Assembly: GCA_032622095.1 (NCBI GenBank)
Contig: CP136068.1
Span: 129,461,989-129,525,988 of the forward strand
Direction: 5' to 3'
From: Siphonodentalium dalli
Taxonomy: Eukaryota > Mollusca > Scaphopoda > Gadilida > Siphonodentaliidae
Length of the DNA: 64,000 nucleotides
A model generated the notes under the pieces. It saw only the letters and a list, made by a program, of their open reading frames with translations. It was not told where the DNA came from and made no database searches. Made by a program: the position numbers and the translations under genes. Below, piece by piece: positions 1-11,208 of the stretch (positions are counted from its first letter, which is position 1; every line of letters starts with the position of its first letter).

Positions 1-1830
1 CACCCAACATAACTTAGTATCGATTATTTATCATGGGGTGTCAAGTAGGGACTTGTCGACAGGGGTGGTTATGCAGGGGTCTTACCCTCCAATTGTAGTC
101 ATACCTAATACCCCGAGCAAAATTAATTGGAAAATTCACACCAAAATTAGGCTGAAATTGTTCTCGTAGTTTGATTTTCCAACACTTTCTTAGTGACAAA
201 TTTGTTGTTTTTAGACCAACATTTGCATATTTCCCTTTCATTTGCAAAATTATGGACTCAAATGGCCATCAGTTGGCAATTTTGAAACCTATGGGTGAGT
301 GTCAGGTCAATAATTTCCCAGAATTGGACAACTTGAGGCCGGTCTATGCTATAGGATTGTCAAATGTTCATGTTCATATTTCAAAAAATGTTCTCATATC
401 GGGCCTAACCATCGACCGACCCGTGTGTTCTGTGTCCTTGCCAGTAGTTACTCGCTAATTCATTTAAGAAAAAAATAGATCGGGTGTAAATTTGTGTTGT
501 GTTATACCACTAGATGTTAAGATGTTTTAATCTCATACTGGACCGAACCATCTTTTTCACCCCCCCCCCCCCACACGACAAGTGGCCACAATACTACTGG
601 TTCATTTGGAATAGTCTACCATTTGGTAGTCTGTGAGGGAACATTTGGGAAAAATCAAAGGGGGGTGCAAATTGATTTACGCAAACTTATGAGTTTGGTG
701 TGGTTCAATGGGGTGGGGTGCAGTTGGAAATTCCAAGGTGGAGACCACCCCAGCGAAAACCCTCTATAACCAAGTCTCGAGTGCCAAATATCCCACACTC
801 AACCAGGGGTGCCTCTCGCAACTTTAGTTTCTGCCCTGGCATAGGCCTATTTGTTTCTTATCCGAGAATACACTTCACCGGCGGCAATGTATTAACCATA
901 CTCTGAAAGAAAACGCTTCCGTGACGATCACACGATAAAGTCGTGCTGCAAGTAAGACGATAATTGTGTTGTAGAAATGATACGGAAGACCGATTGTCAA
1001 AAAATTCAACATCAAAATACACAGGGCAAGACTTATCGGTCCAAACTGTGGAGTGTGTTTTCGTTGTGTATTTTTCGCATATACCCATGGTTATATATAA
1101 ACGGGCTACGAGCATCTGACTGTAAGTCTGCATTAAGTATATGTGACTATATTTATATACTGGCACGTATATACATCATTCGTTCGAAGAGAGGTCCCTG
1201 TCGGTAATTGCCGCTCAGCAAATGCTGCACATGACATGTTCACCTGAATGGCGATCACCACCACCGGGAACTTGCAGTAAAAAGGGCAGTTCGTTCAAAG
1301 GGTACGAAGCCCCATGGCTACCCGTGGGCTTGCTATTGACAGTATTATAAGTAGAGGTGGAGATATTTATTCTTTCGAGGTTTCAACACAAGTTTCCAAC
1401 AACTGTGGTCTGTGATAACTTGTTCGAGCTATAAAAGGTTCAAAAACTAATTTTGGCTTTTGATGACTTGTTCATAATCCATTAATTCGAAATTAGGTGT
1501 TGTTGGAAATTGGAAATGAAATAATATTATCTACTTTGTGAGCTTTCAGACAACCATGATTCAATCATAAGTGGAAGGATTTACATCGTAGGAAGTAACC
1601 GATAGTTAGACTGTGCATGCTCACGTCAAAATCACAATCGCAGTCGTGTGTACATAAACATCGTGGCTGGAAAGATCGCAGGGTAGTCAATCACATGCTA
1701 TACAAGCAACCTACTGTCCTACTCAGCTGGACAAAACAAGTCTCCACTACTTAACCGTGGTGTGGTTAGCGTTGCCACCGCGGCCAAAATCCAAAACCTT
1801 CTGCACCGATGCTCCACCTACTAACTACAG
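1..1830. other. Non-coding, no gene recognised
   Basis: I see no supported gene here. Short open frames have no recognisable domain, no codon signature and no partner exons. A homopolymer C tract lies at about 560-572. The rest is unique-looking AT-rich sequence. Confidence 0.6.
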
Positions 1831-1831
1831 T

Positions 1832-2075
1832 TGGGCCGCAGTGTACTTCCCATTCGGCCATGGTGTACATGTAGTTGCCACGGTGTACGTTCATTAAACT
1901 GAAAAAAGACGATACAAACTAGAAATCTAACCATGTTGTACATGACATTCGGCTCCATTGTAGTTGCCTTTCGGCCATGGTGCACTTGCCATTCGGCCAC
2001 AGTGTATATACTTGCCGTTCGGCCGTGGTGAACTTGCCGTTCGGCCGCGGTTCACTTGCCGTTCGGCCGCAGTGC
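1832..2075. repeat. Degenerate minisatellite, 'cattcggccatgg' core
   Basis: Roughly 25-30-bp imperfect tandem units share a 'ttgcc(a/g)ttcggcc' core followed by 'gtgtac' or 'gtgaac'. The same unit in reverse complement recurs at about 41,845-41,960, inside an intron of a gene in the Polinton. Both arrays lie next to an 'aactgc..cagtt' flank (about 2,080-2,105 and 41,832-41,850), so they look like two copies of one repeat, not chance similarity. Confidence 0.75.
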
Positions 2076-2373
2076 TCAACTGACAACTGCTACAGTTACA
2101 AACTCTCGACTCCGTGGCTGAATGGCAAATACAACGTGGTGACAATGGACAATTGTTTTGTCCGACAGTCCAGCTAGCGGGTACGAGTACTAGTACGATA
2201 TCATCATGTACGAGTCTACGACAACATGGTGTCAACATCGCAATCATGATCTCATTGGGCCACGATTCATCCACTTACGTCAGTCAGCTGTCAGTTACGA
2301 TTGTATCATGGTCGTCTGAATGTTCACTTATAGGCAGATATTAATAAATAATATAAATGTATTTTAATTATTT

Positions 2374-2463
2374 ATCACTCACTGTTCAGAACTCGACAGA
2401 ACTTTCACTGAAAGTTTCAGAATGCCTGTGCTTGCAGGTTGCCAGTGAACAGTCAGTGAGTGA
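2374..2463. repeat. Short inverted repeat (hairpin/MITE-like)
   Basis: The ends are inverted copies: 'tcactcactgttc' on the left and 'gaacagtcagtgagtga' on the right, with a nested small stem 'aactttcactgaaagtt'. The total is about 90 bp. I cannot assign a family. Confidence 0.55.
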
Positions 2464-2659
2464 CAGCCTGTTGGAGTTTTTTTCATTTAAAAAAATGAAT
2501 ATGTAGGCATACTTCACATTGTTGAGAACTGAGTATAATTTAAGGAATAGTACTGCAGAAAGTGCAGTATACGTGTTATCGAACACGAATTATGCGAATT
2601 TTTACGGCAGAAATAGAAAGGTCAAGGTTTCCGGTCGCAGGGAAAGGTAATGGAAACAA

Positions 2660-3979
2660 GACGATTGGTACCTTGGACGATTGGTACCTGGACGTTTCGT
2701 ACCCACAGGACGATTGGTACCAGTCTTGTTTGGACGTTTGGTACCAAGTCAGGGAAAACGATTGGTACCAGACTATTTATTTAATGTTTTACGAATATAT
2801 ACGTATATATTATGGTGTTATATCAGTAGTTTGACTTACTGTAGACAATTGGACCTTATAAGGTAATTTTTGCAGCAGATTTAAGTGACAAAAAAGACTG
2901 AATAATAATAATATATTAATTTGCATCAAACACATCTACATAAAATGAATGAGTGAATATTTTATTATTCTTAGTACATTTATTTATCTCTTGGGTGAGT
3001 CTATAATGTCAATATTTGTAACTGCAGCAACAATGCCTAATATCTTTCCTTTATGATTGGTTAGGGCCTATGCGGTGAATTGTTTGGTCACAGCGCGTGT
3101 TGTTTTAGCTAGTGATAAATGATCGAGGTGTCATGATTCTTAATCACTAACTGAGCTTTAATCACCGAGCATCCTTCGAAAAGATGAAACAACATCCCAG
3201 TTCCAGTGACAGCCGGGTTTCCACTTTATTCAACTACGTCCAAGCCACATGGATGGACAGCACCGCTCACCCTCCTTTGACCTGGTATGCATTCGGCAGA
3301 GTAACACGGACGAATAATGACTGTGAAGGCTGGCACCGCAGAATCAACTATAAGAGCAGAAACAGCAACATCCCATTCTACATCCTGATACCACAGTTAT
3401 TCGACGAGACTGTGATCACTGACATAAACGTCAGGCTCGTTGGTGAAAAGAAATTGAAGCGGTATCAGAGGCTCAGACATCGGGAAAACCAGGCACAACT
3501 CTTCACACTTTGGGCCGAATATGAAGATGGATCCAAGCGACTTTCCACTAGCCAGCTGCTTAATTCATGCACCAAACTCTTCGCACCAAAAGCTTCTCTG
3601 TCATAAATCAGCTATACATGTATATGTTGTCATGAATTGATATTGAAGTGTTCAATCGTGTTCTCATTGTTGTGTGTATCTAAGTGTATGGCATAGTACT
3701 GTGATATATCAACAATATATCGTAATTTAAACAATGTGCTACTATATATTTTGTTTTTACTTGTTATTTTTGTCGGTGTACATGATATATATGATATTCC
3801 AATAAAACTGTAAAACACTATCACAATTAACTTTAAATATAACCCAACACAATTTCATATGGTACCAATCATCCACACTGAAATGGTACCAATCGTCCAC
3901 ATGGTACGAAACGTCCAGGTACCAATCGACCCGTGGGTACGAAACGTCCAGGTACCAATCGTCCAAGGTACCAATCGTC
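2660..3979. mobile_element. Truncated Mutator-like (MULE) DNA transposon with iteron TIRs
   Basis: The two ends are inverted relative to each other and consist of tandem iterons built on 'gacgattggtacc' and 'tggacgtttcgtaccca' (left about 2,660-2,785, right about 3,860-3,979). The order of units is conserved between ends, including the bridging 'ttgg' and 'cagg/cggg' spacers. Between them is a coding remnant that resembles the C-terminal part of a MULE transposase. I could not identify a convincing 8-9-bp target duplication, so the exact termini are uncertain. Confidence 0.65.
3184..3606 (+). pseudogene. MULE-type transposase, C-terminal fragment
   Basis: The open frame is 140 residues. Its middle has the pattern W-x-x-F-G-R-x-x-R-T-N-N-D-C-E-G-W-H (residues about 35-53), which resembles the C-terminal 'RTNN.vEgwH' segment of MULE/FLYWCH-associated transposases in animals. 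The upstream part of the usual MULE domain (DDE catalytic core, zinc finger) is absent, so this fragment cannot be an active transposase. The first Met is probably not a native start. It lies between iteron TIRs, which supports a transposon origin. The assignment rests on motif memory, not on an alignment. Confidence 0.6.
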
Positions 3980-4689
3980 TAGAAGCCAAGGTAATTTCCG
4001 GACATATTTGTTCGATACCTTTACCAGATTCCGGCTTCCATACCAGACTAAATAACTTTTGAAATTTGGATATATAGTTATTAGTTCCAACAACTAGTAT
4101 AAAATAACATTACCAATTGATGATGAGTCGAGTGTAAATTCCAGGACTAACGCATTAGCCTACTGTTTCGTCGAATTTACCTTCAATCAACATTCTGTAC
4201 GAAGTATCTAATTACGTTCTTCGTATGATCTCGTATGTTTGCATAAATATTCTCACCTTTACTAAAAAATATTCTTCTTGTATAACGGCTCAAATTCAGT
4301 GGTCTTGGTCCTTATTGGAGTCGAAACTGTGATCAACACCAACAAACCAATATGATTCTACGTGAAGAATACAGCGATATTCACAGTAAACCCCATTGAA
4401 ATAGGAATTGGCCATTGCGATTGACCCCCTCCCATGGAGCCTGACGCATGCATATTACTACGAGCATAATTTTCATCACGCAGCAACTAAATTATTGAAA
4501 ACTCTGTCCCCTCTACTTTCTCACTCTCCCTCTCATTCTCTCTCTCTCTCTCTCTCTGCCTCCTGCTATCCCTAACACTATCTTCCCGCTGTGTCCATCC
4601 CAGCTTAAACTTAGTTACTTCTCCTTTAAAAAATATTATTTCTATTATTTCCCGTCTGATCGATACCCCTCCCTCACTTATTGGGGAAG
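3980..4689. other. Non-coding with a CT-rich low-complexity tract
   Basis: No gene is seen. A pyrimidine-rich simple repeat ('ctct' runs) lies at about 4,500-4,565. Confidence 0.5.
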
Positions 4690-4855
4690 GGGCATGTCGC
4701 CAAAGAGGAGAAGACTTCATATAAGCCCTCGGGCTTGTTGTCTGATCCTCATTTCCATACATTATCTCTTATATGTTGTATATTTATGTCATTTGTGTAT
4801 TATGTGTATTATGTTTGGATTTGGAAATAAAAATATGTTTACACTAAACCAATAT
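4690..4855 (+). mobile_element. 5'-truncated LINE 3' end (same 3' UTR type as the CR1-like LINE)
   Basis: The segment has a hairpin 'aagccctcgggctt' followed by 'gttgtctgatcctc' and ends in 'aaataaaaatatgtttacacta'. The same order (hairpin, 'cttgttg.ctaatcc', then 'ataaata.tgttta') ends the full LINE at 54,790-54,916 and recurs at 5,895-6,030 and 18,390-18,540. I read these as retrotransposed 3' fragments of related elements. Confidence 0.6.
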
Positions 4856-5597
4856 GGCTGCCACGAGAAAACACGTGTGTAGACGCACTTTATCAGTGCG
4901 CATGACTTGTCCTCGATACACATATCTGTTCAAGTGTTTACACATATATGTGTAAATATAGAAAAACATACACCACATGTGTATACACATGTATACAATA
5001 CTGTATATATATTGGAGGTACACACCATGTGTCCAGTGCCAACGGCATTCTACCTACACAGTTGTTTGCAGAGAGTACGTGAAGTGAACAATATAATTTT
5101 TTTTATAATAATATAAGAACCGATCACTTTTAATTTGAAATGTGTATGACACTGTATCTTGAAGAATCTCTGTATATCTCTAAAATAATTAAGGTGAGAA
5201 GCACGTACGATGTTTGTTCTGTCCAATAGCGTTCTTGTGAAACCACTAACTACCACTCACTCTGAACTGTTATTCGCACCAACCAGATAAAATATACCGA
5301 AAACAAGGAGACGCGCTCCGTATGTGTGAGAAAAAAGTACCGAGAACAAGTTGCATGTGTGGATATGTTTCGAATTATATATGATCTTAATCTTGGTGAC
5401 TGTGACCCGAAAATCGATATAATTGCACAAGGCTTTATCGTATATATAAGTTTATGAATATACATATTAATAAATGCAGGTTAGCTATATTAATATATGC
5501 AATTATATATCTTCACGATTTAATTATAATTCATTCTGAGAGAAATTACGGAATATTTATTGTCTTGATTTATTTGTGAAAAAAAAAACAGATATGA
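4856..5597. other. Non-coding, no gene recognised
   Basis: AT-rich sequence with 'acatgtgtatacacatgtat' palindromic stretches near 4,975-5,000. No domain-bearing frame is seen on either strand. Confidence 0.5.
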
Positions 5598-5684
5598 AAA
5601 CTTCCTCTTTTGCAGTTCGATATAATTATGGCCAGCAAATGAAAACTTACTCTTTTGCAGTTCGATATAATTATGGCCAGCAAA
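5598..5684. repeat. Two-copy tandem duplication of ~45 bp
   Basis: The sequence 'gaaaactt.ctcttttgcag' plus 'ttcgataattatggcc'-type continuation occurs twice in direct succession (about 5,596-5,640 and 5,641-5,684), nearly identical. Confidence 0.8.
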
Positions 5685-5894
5685 TGCTCCAACTATCATA
5701 GTATCGGCCTAATGGGCTCATATGGGCCCGATATAATTTTTATGGTAGATCCCCATATAATGAATATGTTGGCCTCGATATACCTTCCTTCTTGCACTCT
5801 ATCCATCTACCCCCTCCTTGAACAATATTTTTTCGGATCTAAAATGTTATCCCCGTCTGATAAATTTACCCTATATGGTATCTACTCTGATACC

Positions 5895-6030
5895 AAGGGT
5901 AAACCAAGGAAAAGACCCGATAAAAGCGTTTAGGCTTGTTGTCTAATCCCCGTTTTGAATATTATTATTACTTATATGTCAATTTGTTTTGTATGTATTA
6001 CATGTTCTGTTCAAAATTAAATATTGTTTA
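5895..6030 (+). mobile_element. 5'-truncated LINE 3' end
   Basis: It contains 'ggcttgttgtctaatcccc' and terminates with 'aaattaaatattgtttac', matching the 3' UTR signature of the LINE ending at 54,916. Confidence 0.5.
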
Positions 6031-7140
6031 CGTCACCATATTCATGTCACCAAAATGCAGAAAAATGCTGTTCTAGCGATTGCTTCACTGAAAGTAACTT
6101 TCAAATAATCGAACAAATAACCTATGTTTCACAGTGAGTATATACTAACACTTCTAAAAGGACATGCATATATATATGGCTCGGTCGAGCTTTCAAATTG
6201 TGTAAGTTGACAAATTAAGACGGAATTATTATATACCGGTGGGCTTCATGTGCTCTCAGAAATATTTTCCTTGGTAGGCCTAAGCCATTTTCCAGCTGCT
6301 TTGAACTGTTCGCACAGAAGTAAAAGGAACGCTCTTTATGTTTATCATATCAGGAATACACTTTAACTCGGAATGCTCTTTTCTGTTTCATGCTGTTATT
6401 AAAATGGCTGTTTTTTTGGGGGGGGGGTTTACACAAATATCGTGTTAAATTAAGTTGTATTTTTAAGACTTCAATGCGTCTTTCTGGGACATAATGCTCG
6501 TCACGTACAGAAGCTATATATATGAGGCAGTTCATTTATTTATCGACCTATTTCGATACCGAGTAAAATTCAAAAAGCCGATATTGATATAGCCTAGTTG
6601 TATTTTGGAGCGCAATTGTAATTATAAAATTATCAGATTATCAGAACAATTTCAACCTATTTTTGCGCTAATATTTTCATCCAACTGTGGTTTGAACTTT
6701 CAGGCATGCGATTTCCCATTTTGATCAAAATTTGACCAAAATACGCCCTCATCCCAAGTGCATGATAAAGGCCTGGCATTTGAAATACTGTAGGTTGGTA
6801 CTTTCGTGCCGAAAATCAAGTCGAATGCACCCGCAAATAATTTTGAGGATTTTATCTCCTTAAAATATTTTGTTAACCCTTAATAAAAGAGAACGAGACC
6901 AGAATGAATTAAATATGTATTAAGTTCTTATTGAGAATGGCATCGTGCAGGCAGTCGATTAGGTAAATATTGAATTGAAGTTGAAGTTCAGACTTACACA
7001 GTTTCTAATTTCACCATTTCGAGCTACACAAAACACGTTTTCATGAAGTTGATAAACAGCTAACAATTATACTGTGTTCCTATTCAGAGGTTATCATGTC
7101 AATCAGAATGATTGGTGTCATGATACCATCTTAATATAAT
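6031..7140. other. Non-coding, no gene recognised
   Basis: A G-tract lies at about 6,418-6,427. The remainder is AT-rich without recognisable genes or repeats. Confidence 0.5.
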
Positions 7141-7148
7141 GATAAGTA

Positions 7149-7361
7149 CGGTGCCGTTCTGTCGCCGGATATTCGGTGTCGAACCGGTGCCTAATTACAG
7201 TGCCGTACCGTCACCGGATATACGGTGTGGAACCGGCAAGAAATTTTATTACAGTGCCGTCTCAGTATTGTATTTCGGTGCCGTACCGTCCCCGGATATT
7301 CGGTGTGAAACCGGCAATAATTTTATTACAGTGCCATCTCAGTATCATATTTTTGGTGCCG
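7149..7361. repeat. Tandem repeat, 'ccggatattcggtgt' type
   Basis: Three to four imperfect units of about 60-75 bp contain 'cagtgccgt', 'cgtc.ccggatattcggtgt' and 'aaccggcaa'. Similar 'ccggt/gtgccg' material recurs at about 10,660-11,205, on the other side of the 7,362-10,474 element. Confidence 0.7.
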
Positions 7362-7398
7362 GGCCGTATGGGAGGCCAAATTCACATTTATTAATAAT

Positions 7399-7795
7399 TG
7401 AGCTGAAGCGCAATTCAATTGCGCTGAAGCGCAATCAATTGCGATGAAGCGCAAATCAATTGCGCTGAAGCGCAACTCAATTGCGCTGAATCGCAATTCA
7501 ATTGCGCCGAAGCGCAATTCATAATTAATTGCGCTGAAGCGCAATTTATTTTTCATATATGGCTAAACCCCCAGTTAATTAATGAATAAATCCAATAGAA
7601 AAATAATTGCGCTTCAGCGCAATTATTTTCCCAACTAAAACAGAAGGTACCGGTATGAATAAATCGAATAGAAAAATAATTGCGCTTCAGCGCAATTAAT
7701 TTCCCCAACTAAAACAGAAGGTACCGGTATGAATAAATCCAATAGAAATATAATTGCGCTTCAGCGCAATTCAATTGCGCTTCAGCGCAATTATT
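7399..7795. repeat. Array of 20-bp near-palindromes
   Basis: The unit AATTGCGCTGAAGCGCAATT has perfectly complementary 9-bp arms around a 2-nt centre. Several copies run in the GAAGCG orientation up to about 7,550. From about 7,605 the copies are inverted (CTTCAGCG) and are spaced by 'tttcccaactaaaacagaag'-type segments. The mirrored array is at 10,160-10,440. Confidence 0.85.
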
Positions 7796-7799
7796 TTCC

Positions 7800-9660
7800 C
7801 AACTAAAACAGAAGGTACTGGTATTGCGAGTCGCCCCAACTAATACAGAAGCTAATGCTATTGCAAGTCGCCCTGACTGAAACAGAAGATAATTATATTG
7901 TGAGTCTATCTGACTAAACCAGATGAGTGGTGCCTGACATTTGAAAATGGCAAAGGACTGACATTTTATTTCTCGGTATGCTATTGCCCAAACTTACTAG
8001 TAATAGTCTATCATCCGATTTACATGGAAAAAATCTTGTTTGCTGGTACGTCTGTATTATCAGTGCTATCTTCTGTAATTTTTGTGTGAACAGAACTGAA
8101 GAAATCTGTCAATTATTTCGAACATTACCGGAATTTCCAAAACCTACATCGTACAACAGAAACCGAAACGAAATGCAGAAGTATGACACTGCCTGTTATT
8201 AGTCTCACGATCCACTGTGAGGAATGGAGAAAAATACTACACCCATGGCTGATAAACACAAGTTTTACGCAACAAAATTCATTTGATAAGATTTTCAGAC
8301 AATGCCACGACATTAACCCCGATCGAAAAATATCTATTACCTTCCGCCATATTCCGGTGCTAGTTTTTAGAACAACTGTTTTTTCCAGATATTATTTTTA
8401 TCGCTGGGGAAACCCAGCGCCCACACAGAAAAATAATTTCGATTAGTGCCGGTATTCTTGCAAAAAGAAGTCGCCCAATAAAGGCTACCCAAACAACCAC
8501 ATATAGAAACTTCAAATATAACAGACGAGCATCACGACCAGCGTATTCAGATTTGCGTCGGGAAATAATAATGCCAATATTATGTACAGTGCTTAGCCAA
8601 TGCAATTTTCGTACCGGACAAAACAGAAGGTACAGGTATTGCAAGTCACCCCGACTAATACAGAAGGTAGTGATATTCCCAGTCTCCACGATTTATAGAG
8701 AACATAAAGAATACAACAGAAGGAAATGCTATCGTGAATTGCCCTGTTCACTAATACATAAGGCAATGGCAATGCCATCACTGGCATCAGGAGCCGGCCG
8801 CCCCGATTCATACAGATGTCACAGATGTTAATGGTATCGTGAGTCACCCTGACTAAAACAGAAAGTATATACCGGTATCGCAAGTTACCCCCGACTAATA
8901 CAGAAGGTAATGCTATCGCGAGTCGCCCTGATTAAAACAGAACATAATGCTATTGCAAGTCGCCATGACACTGACTAATCAATTACTCACCATTTATGGA
9001 CACATATCCATGGACATATAATTGTATAGACATTTATTTAATCATATCTGCCCGAACAAAGTTGGATATATAAAACACAACCCCAAAATTTTAACAACAC
9101 ATTATTTCAACAGCTGACCCTCATGCAACATCTCGATTGTCACACAACAATATGATCGCCATCTGCGTATTCTCTATTATGTATAAGGGGCGGCAGGAAG
9201 ACGGCCTGCATTGGCCATGCCGCTCCTGTGCAAATTTGAAAGATATATTATTATGTTTGTGTATTATGTATTTAATTTGTGCAAATAAACAATCCAATCC
9301 AATCCTATCCAGAGTAGCCCAAACAAATAAAGAAGATAATCCAAAAGTGAATCACCCCGACTAATACAGAAGATAATGCTATCGCGAGTCGGCCCAACTA
9401 AAACAGAAGATAATGCTATCACGAGTAGCACCGACTAAAACAGAAGGAAATAAGCTATTGTGAGTACCCATGAATAATACAGAAGGCATGCTATCACGAG
9501 TCGGCCCGATTCATACAGATTATAATGCTATCATGAGTTGCCCCGACTAAAACAGAAGGTACCGGTGTCGCAAGTTACCCCGACTAATACATAAGGTAAT
9601 GCTATCGAGAGTCACACCGACTAAAACAGAAGGAAATGTTTTGTGAGTCGCCCTGAAGGG
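7800..9660. repeat. Minisatellite clusters, 'actaaaacagaaggtaatgct' unit
   Basis: Imperfect ~37-42-bp units of the type 'cgccccgactaa.acagaagg' plus 'taatgctatcgcgagt' occur at about 7,800-7,925, 8,610-8,960 and 9,340-9,660. They are separated by unrelated sequence. A segment at about 9,180-9,305 ends in 'gtgcaaataaacaatccaat' and resembles a retroelement 3' tail. Confidence 0.7.
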
Positions 9661-10159
9661 AACGCTATTATGTTGTGAGGCAGGGGAAACTTAGTCTCCT
9701 TGCCTTTATTCCTTCCCTTCTGTATGTGACTGAAGACTTCTAAAGAATTTTCTGAGATGTGGTTTTAAACGAATATAAAATGACTCAGTTCATAAATCAT
9801 TTGATATATTATCCTCTCAGTCCTTAATGTAAAAGGTAGGGGTGCTCTCATGATTGTTTACTCTCTTTAGTTAACTCATAATATTCATGGTAAGAGGCAA
9901 GGAAGCAGTCTGAAGCGCAATTGGTTGGTATCGCATATGAATTTATGATAATGGAATAACCCACCTGTTCAGGGAGCAAATTACTTTTGAAATTTTGATT
10001 AGCAAATAACCTCATAATGACATAATTAGATAGCATTGTTCTGAAATCATATAAAATTCATACCAAATTGCATAGCTATTATCCAAATTTGGGTAGCAAA
10101 TTGCGATGCGATACCAGTTAATTTTCTCCCTGCACCTATTCAACTCAACTTTAATAATT

Positions 10160-10440
10160 ATAATTGCGCTGAAGCGCAATTGAATTGCTTGGGTAGTATG
10201 TGAAAAATTAATTGCGCTGAAGCGCAATTAATTTTGAATTGCGCTTCAGCGCAATTGAATTGCGCTTCAATTGGTGGATATCCCATATGCATTGATGATA
10301 ATGGAATAACCTATCTATTCAGGGGTGTACGCTTGTAACAATAATTGCGCTTCAGCGCAATTGAATTGTGCTTCAGCGCAATTGATATGAATCAAGCTGG
10401 ATTGCGCTTCAGCGCAATTGAATTGCGCTTCAGCGCAATT
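10160..10440. repeat. Right-hand array of the 20-bp near-palindrome
   Basis: Multiple copies of the AATTGCGCTTCAGCGCAATT unit run up to the right terminus of the element at 10,474. They mirror the left array. Confidence 0.85.
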
Positions 10441-10474
10441 ATTAATAAATGAGAATTTGGCCTCCCATAGGGCC

Positions 10475-11208
10475 GTTGTCGAAAAAACAATACCTAAAGA
10501 CTGAAAAAAACTCTGTCAAGTTTTACCATGATCTCTGCCAATGCCCATTCAATTACATGCAAAAGGTATGAGATAACTCGTAGTGAGCAGTGAACGTGTT
10601 ATAAGGACATATACTCATGCAGTGGTAAGCATTTTATTACTTTTGTTAATGACTGCATTGAAAATCCGATGCCGGTCAGGCGCTGAGATTGTGTCACCGG
10701 ATCGGTGCCTTGGTTACGGCACAATAACGGCACGGTGTGCTGAATTATCAAAGGTCGGTTTTGATAATTTGCATCATTTAATTGCACCGAATATCATTGT
10801 TAAAAAATGTTGATGTACTATTGAGAGATTATTCAAATAAATTGGCTAAAGTTCACAACTCATATGTATAAACTCTTGGACGTGCCGGCTGAGTGCCGAA
10901 TGTCCGGCATCTGTACGGCACCGTTATTCCGATGCTTTTTTTTTACACAGTATTGATCAGATACCAGTACTTGAAGGTGACATAATTGAAATTAGTTATT
11001 TTTCATAACTCAATTTGCAATAAAATATAATACTTTATGTTTCTCGGCATCAGATTAGTACCGATCTGGTGCCGGGTATTCGGCTCAGGAAAAGTATTGG
11101 TAAATGGGTACCGGTTTGGTGCCGGTCCGGCATCGGTATATCGGTACGGAACCAACCGGCACAAACCGGTACCTATCAGGCACCGTTCCGGCGCCTACAT
11201 GTTTTCTG
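10475..11208. repeat. Non-coding with degenerate 'ccggt' repeats
   Basis: No gene is seen. Imperfect 'gtgccgg', 'ccggtaccg' and 'ccggcat' units at about 10,660-10,930 and 11,050-11,205 resemble the tandem repeat at 7,149-7,361. Confidence 0.45.

Larger units (their letters stand above)
7362..10474. mobile_element. 3.1-kb element with palindrome-array TIRs (unclassified)
   Basis: The ends match as inverted repeats: 'ggcc(g/c)tatgggaggccaaa' then 'ttc(a/t)catttattaataatt', each running straight into tandem copies of the 20-mer AATTGCGCTGAAGCGCAATT. The arrays occupy about 7,399-7,550 and 10,160-10,440, with further copies in the opposite orientation at 7,605-7,795. The interior is non-coding minisatellite plus one possible LINE tail. 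I see no transposase and no clear target duplication, so it is probably non-autonomous. Confidence 0.65.

Noticed and set aside
171-458. 95-residue open frame at the window start
   Set aside because: No domain, low-complexity AT-rich context, no splice partners or promoter; likely chance.
858-1207. Overlapping ~76-102-residue frames on both strands
   Set aside because: Mutually antisense, no recognisable domain and no conserved features.
4111-4140. 'gatgatgagtcgag', and a similar 'acatgatgagtcgag' at about 27,407, looking like the hammerhead ribozyme CUGAUGAG core
   Set aside because: No GAAA partner strand, helix arrangement or cleavage triplet could be placed around either site.
7139-7556. 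Frames translating the 'ccggatattcgg' and 'aattgcgctgaagcg' repeats
   Set aside because: They are read-through of tandem repeats and give repetitive peptides without coding meaning.
8360-8883. ~90-109-residue frames in the 7.4-10.5 kb element
   Set aside because: Located in minisatellite sequence on both strands, no transposase motif.
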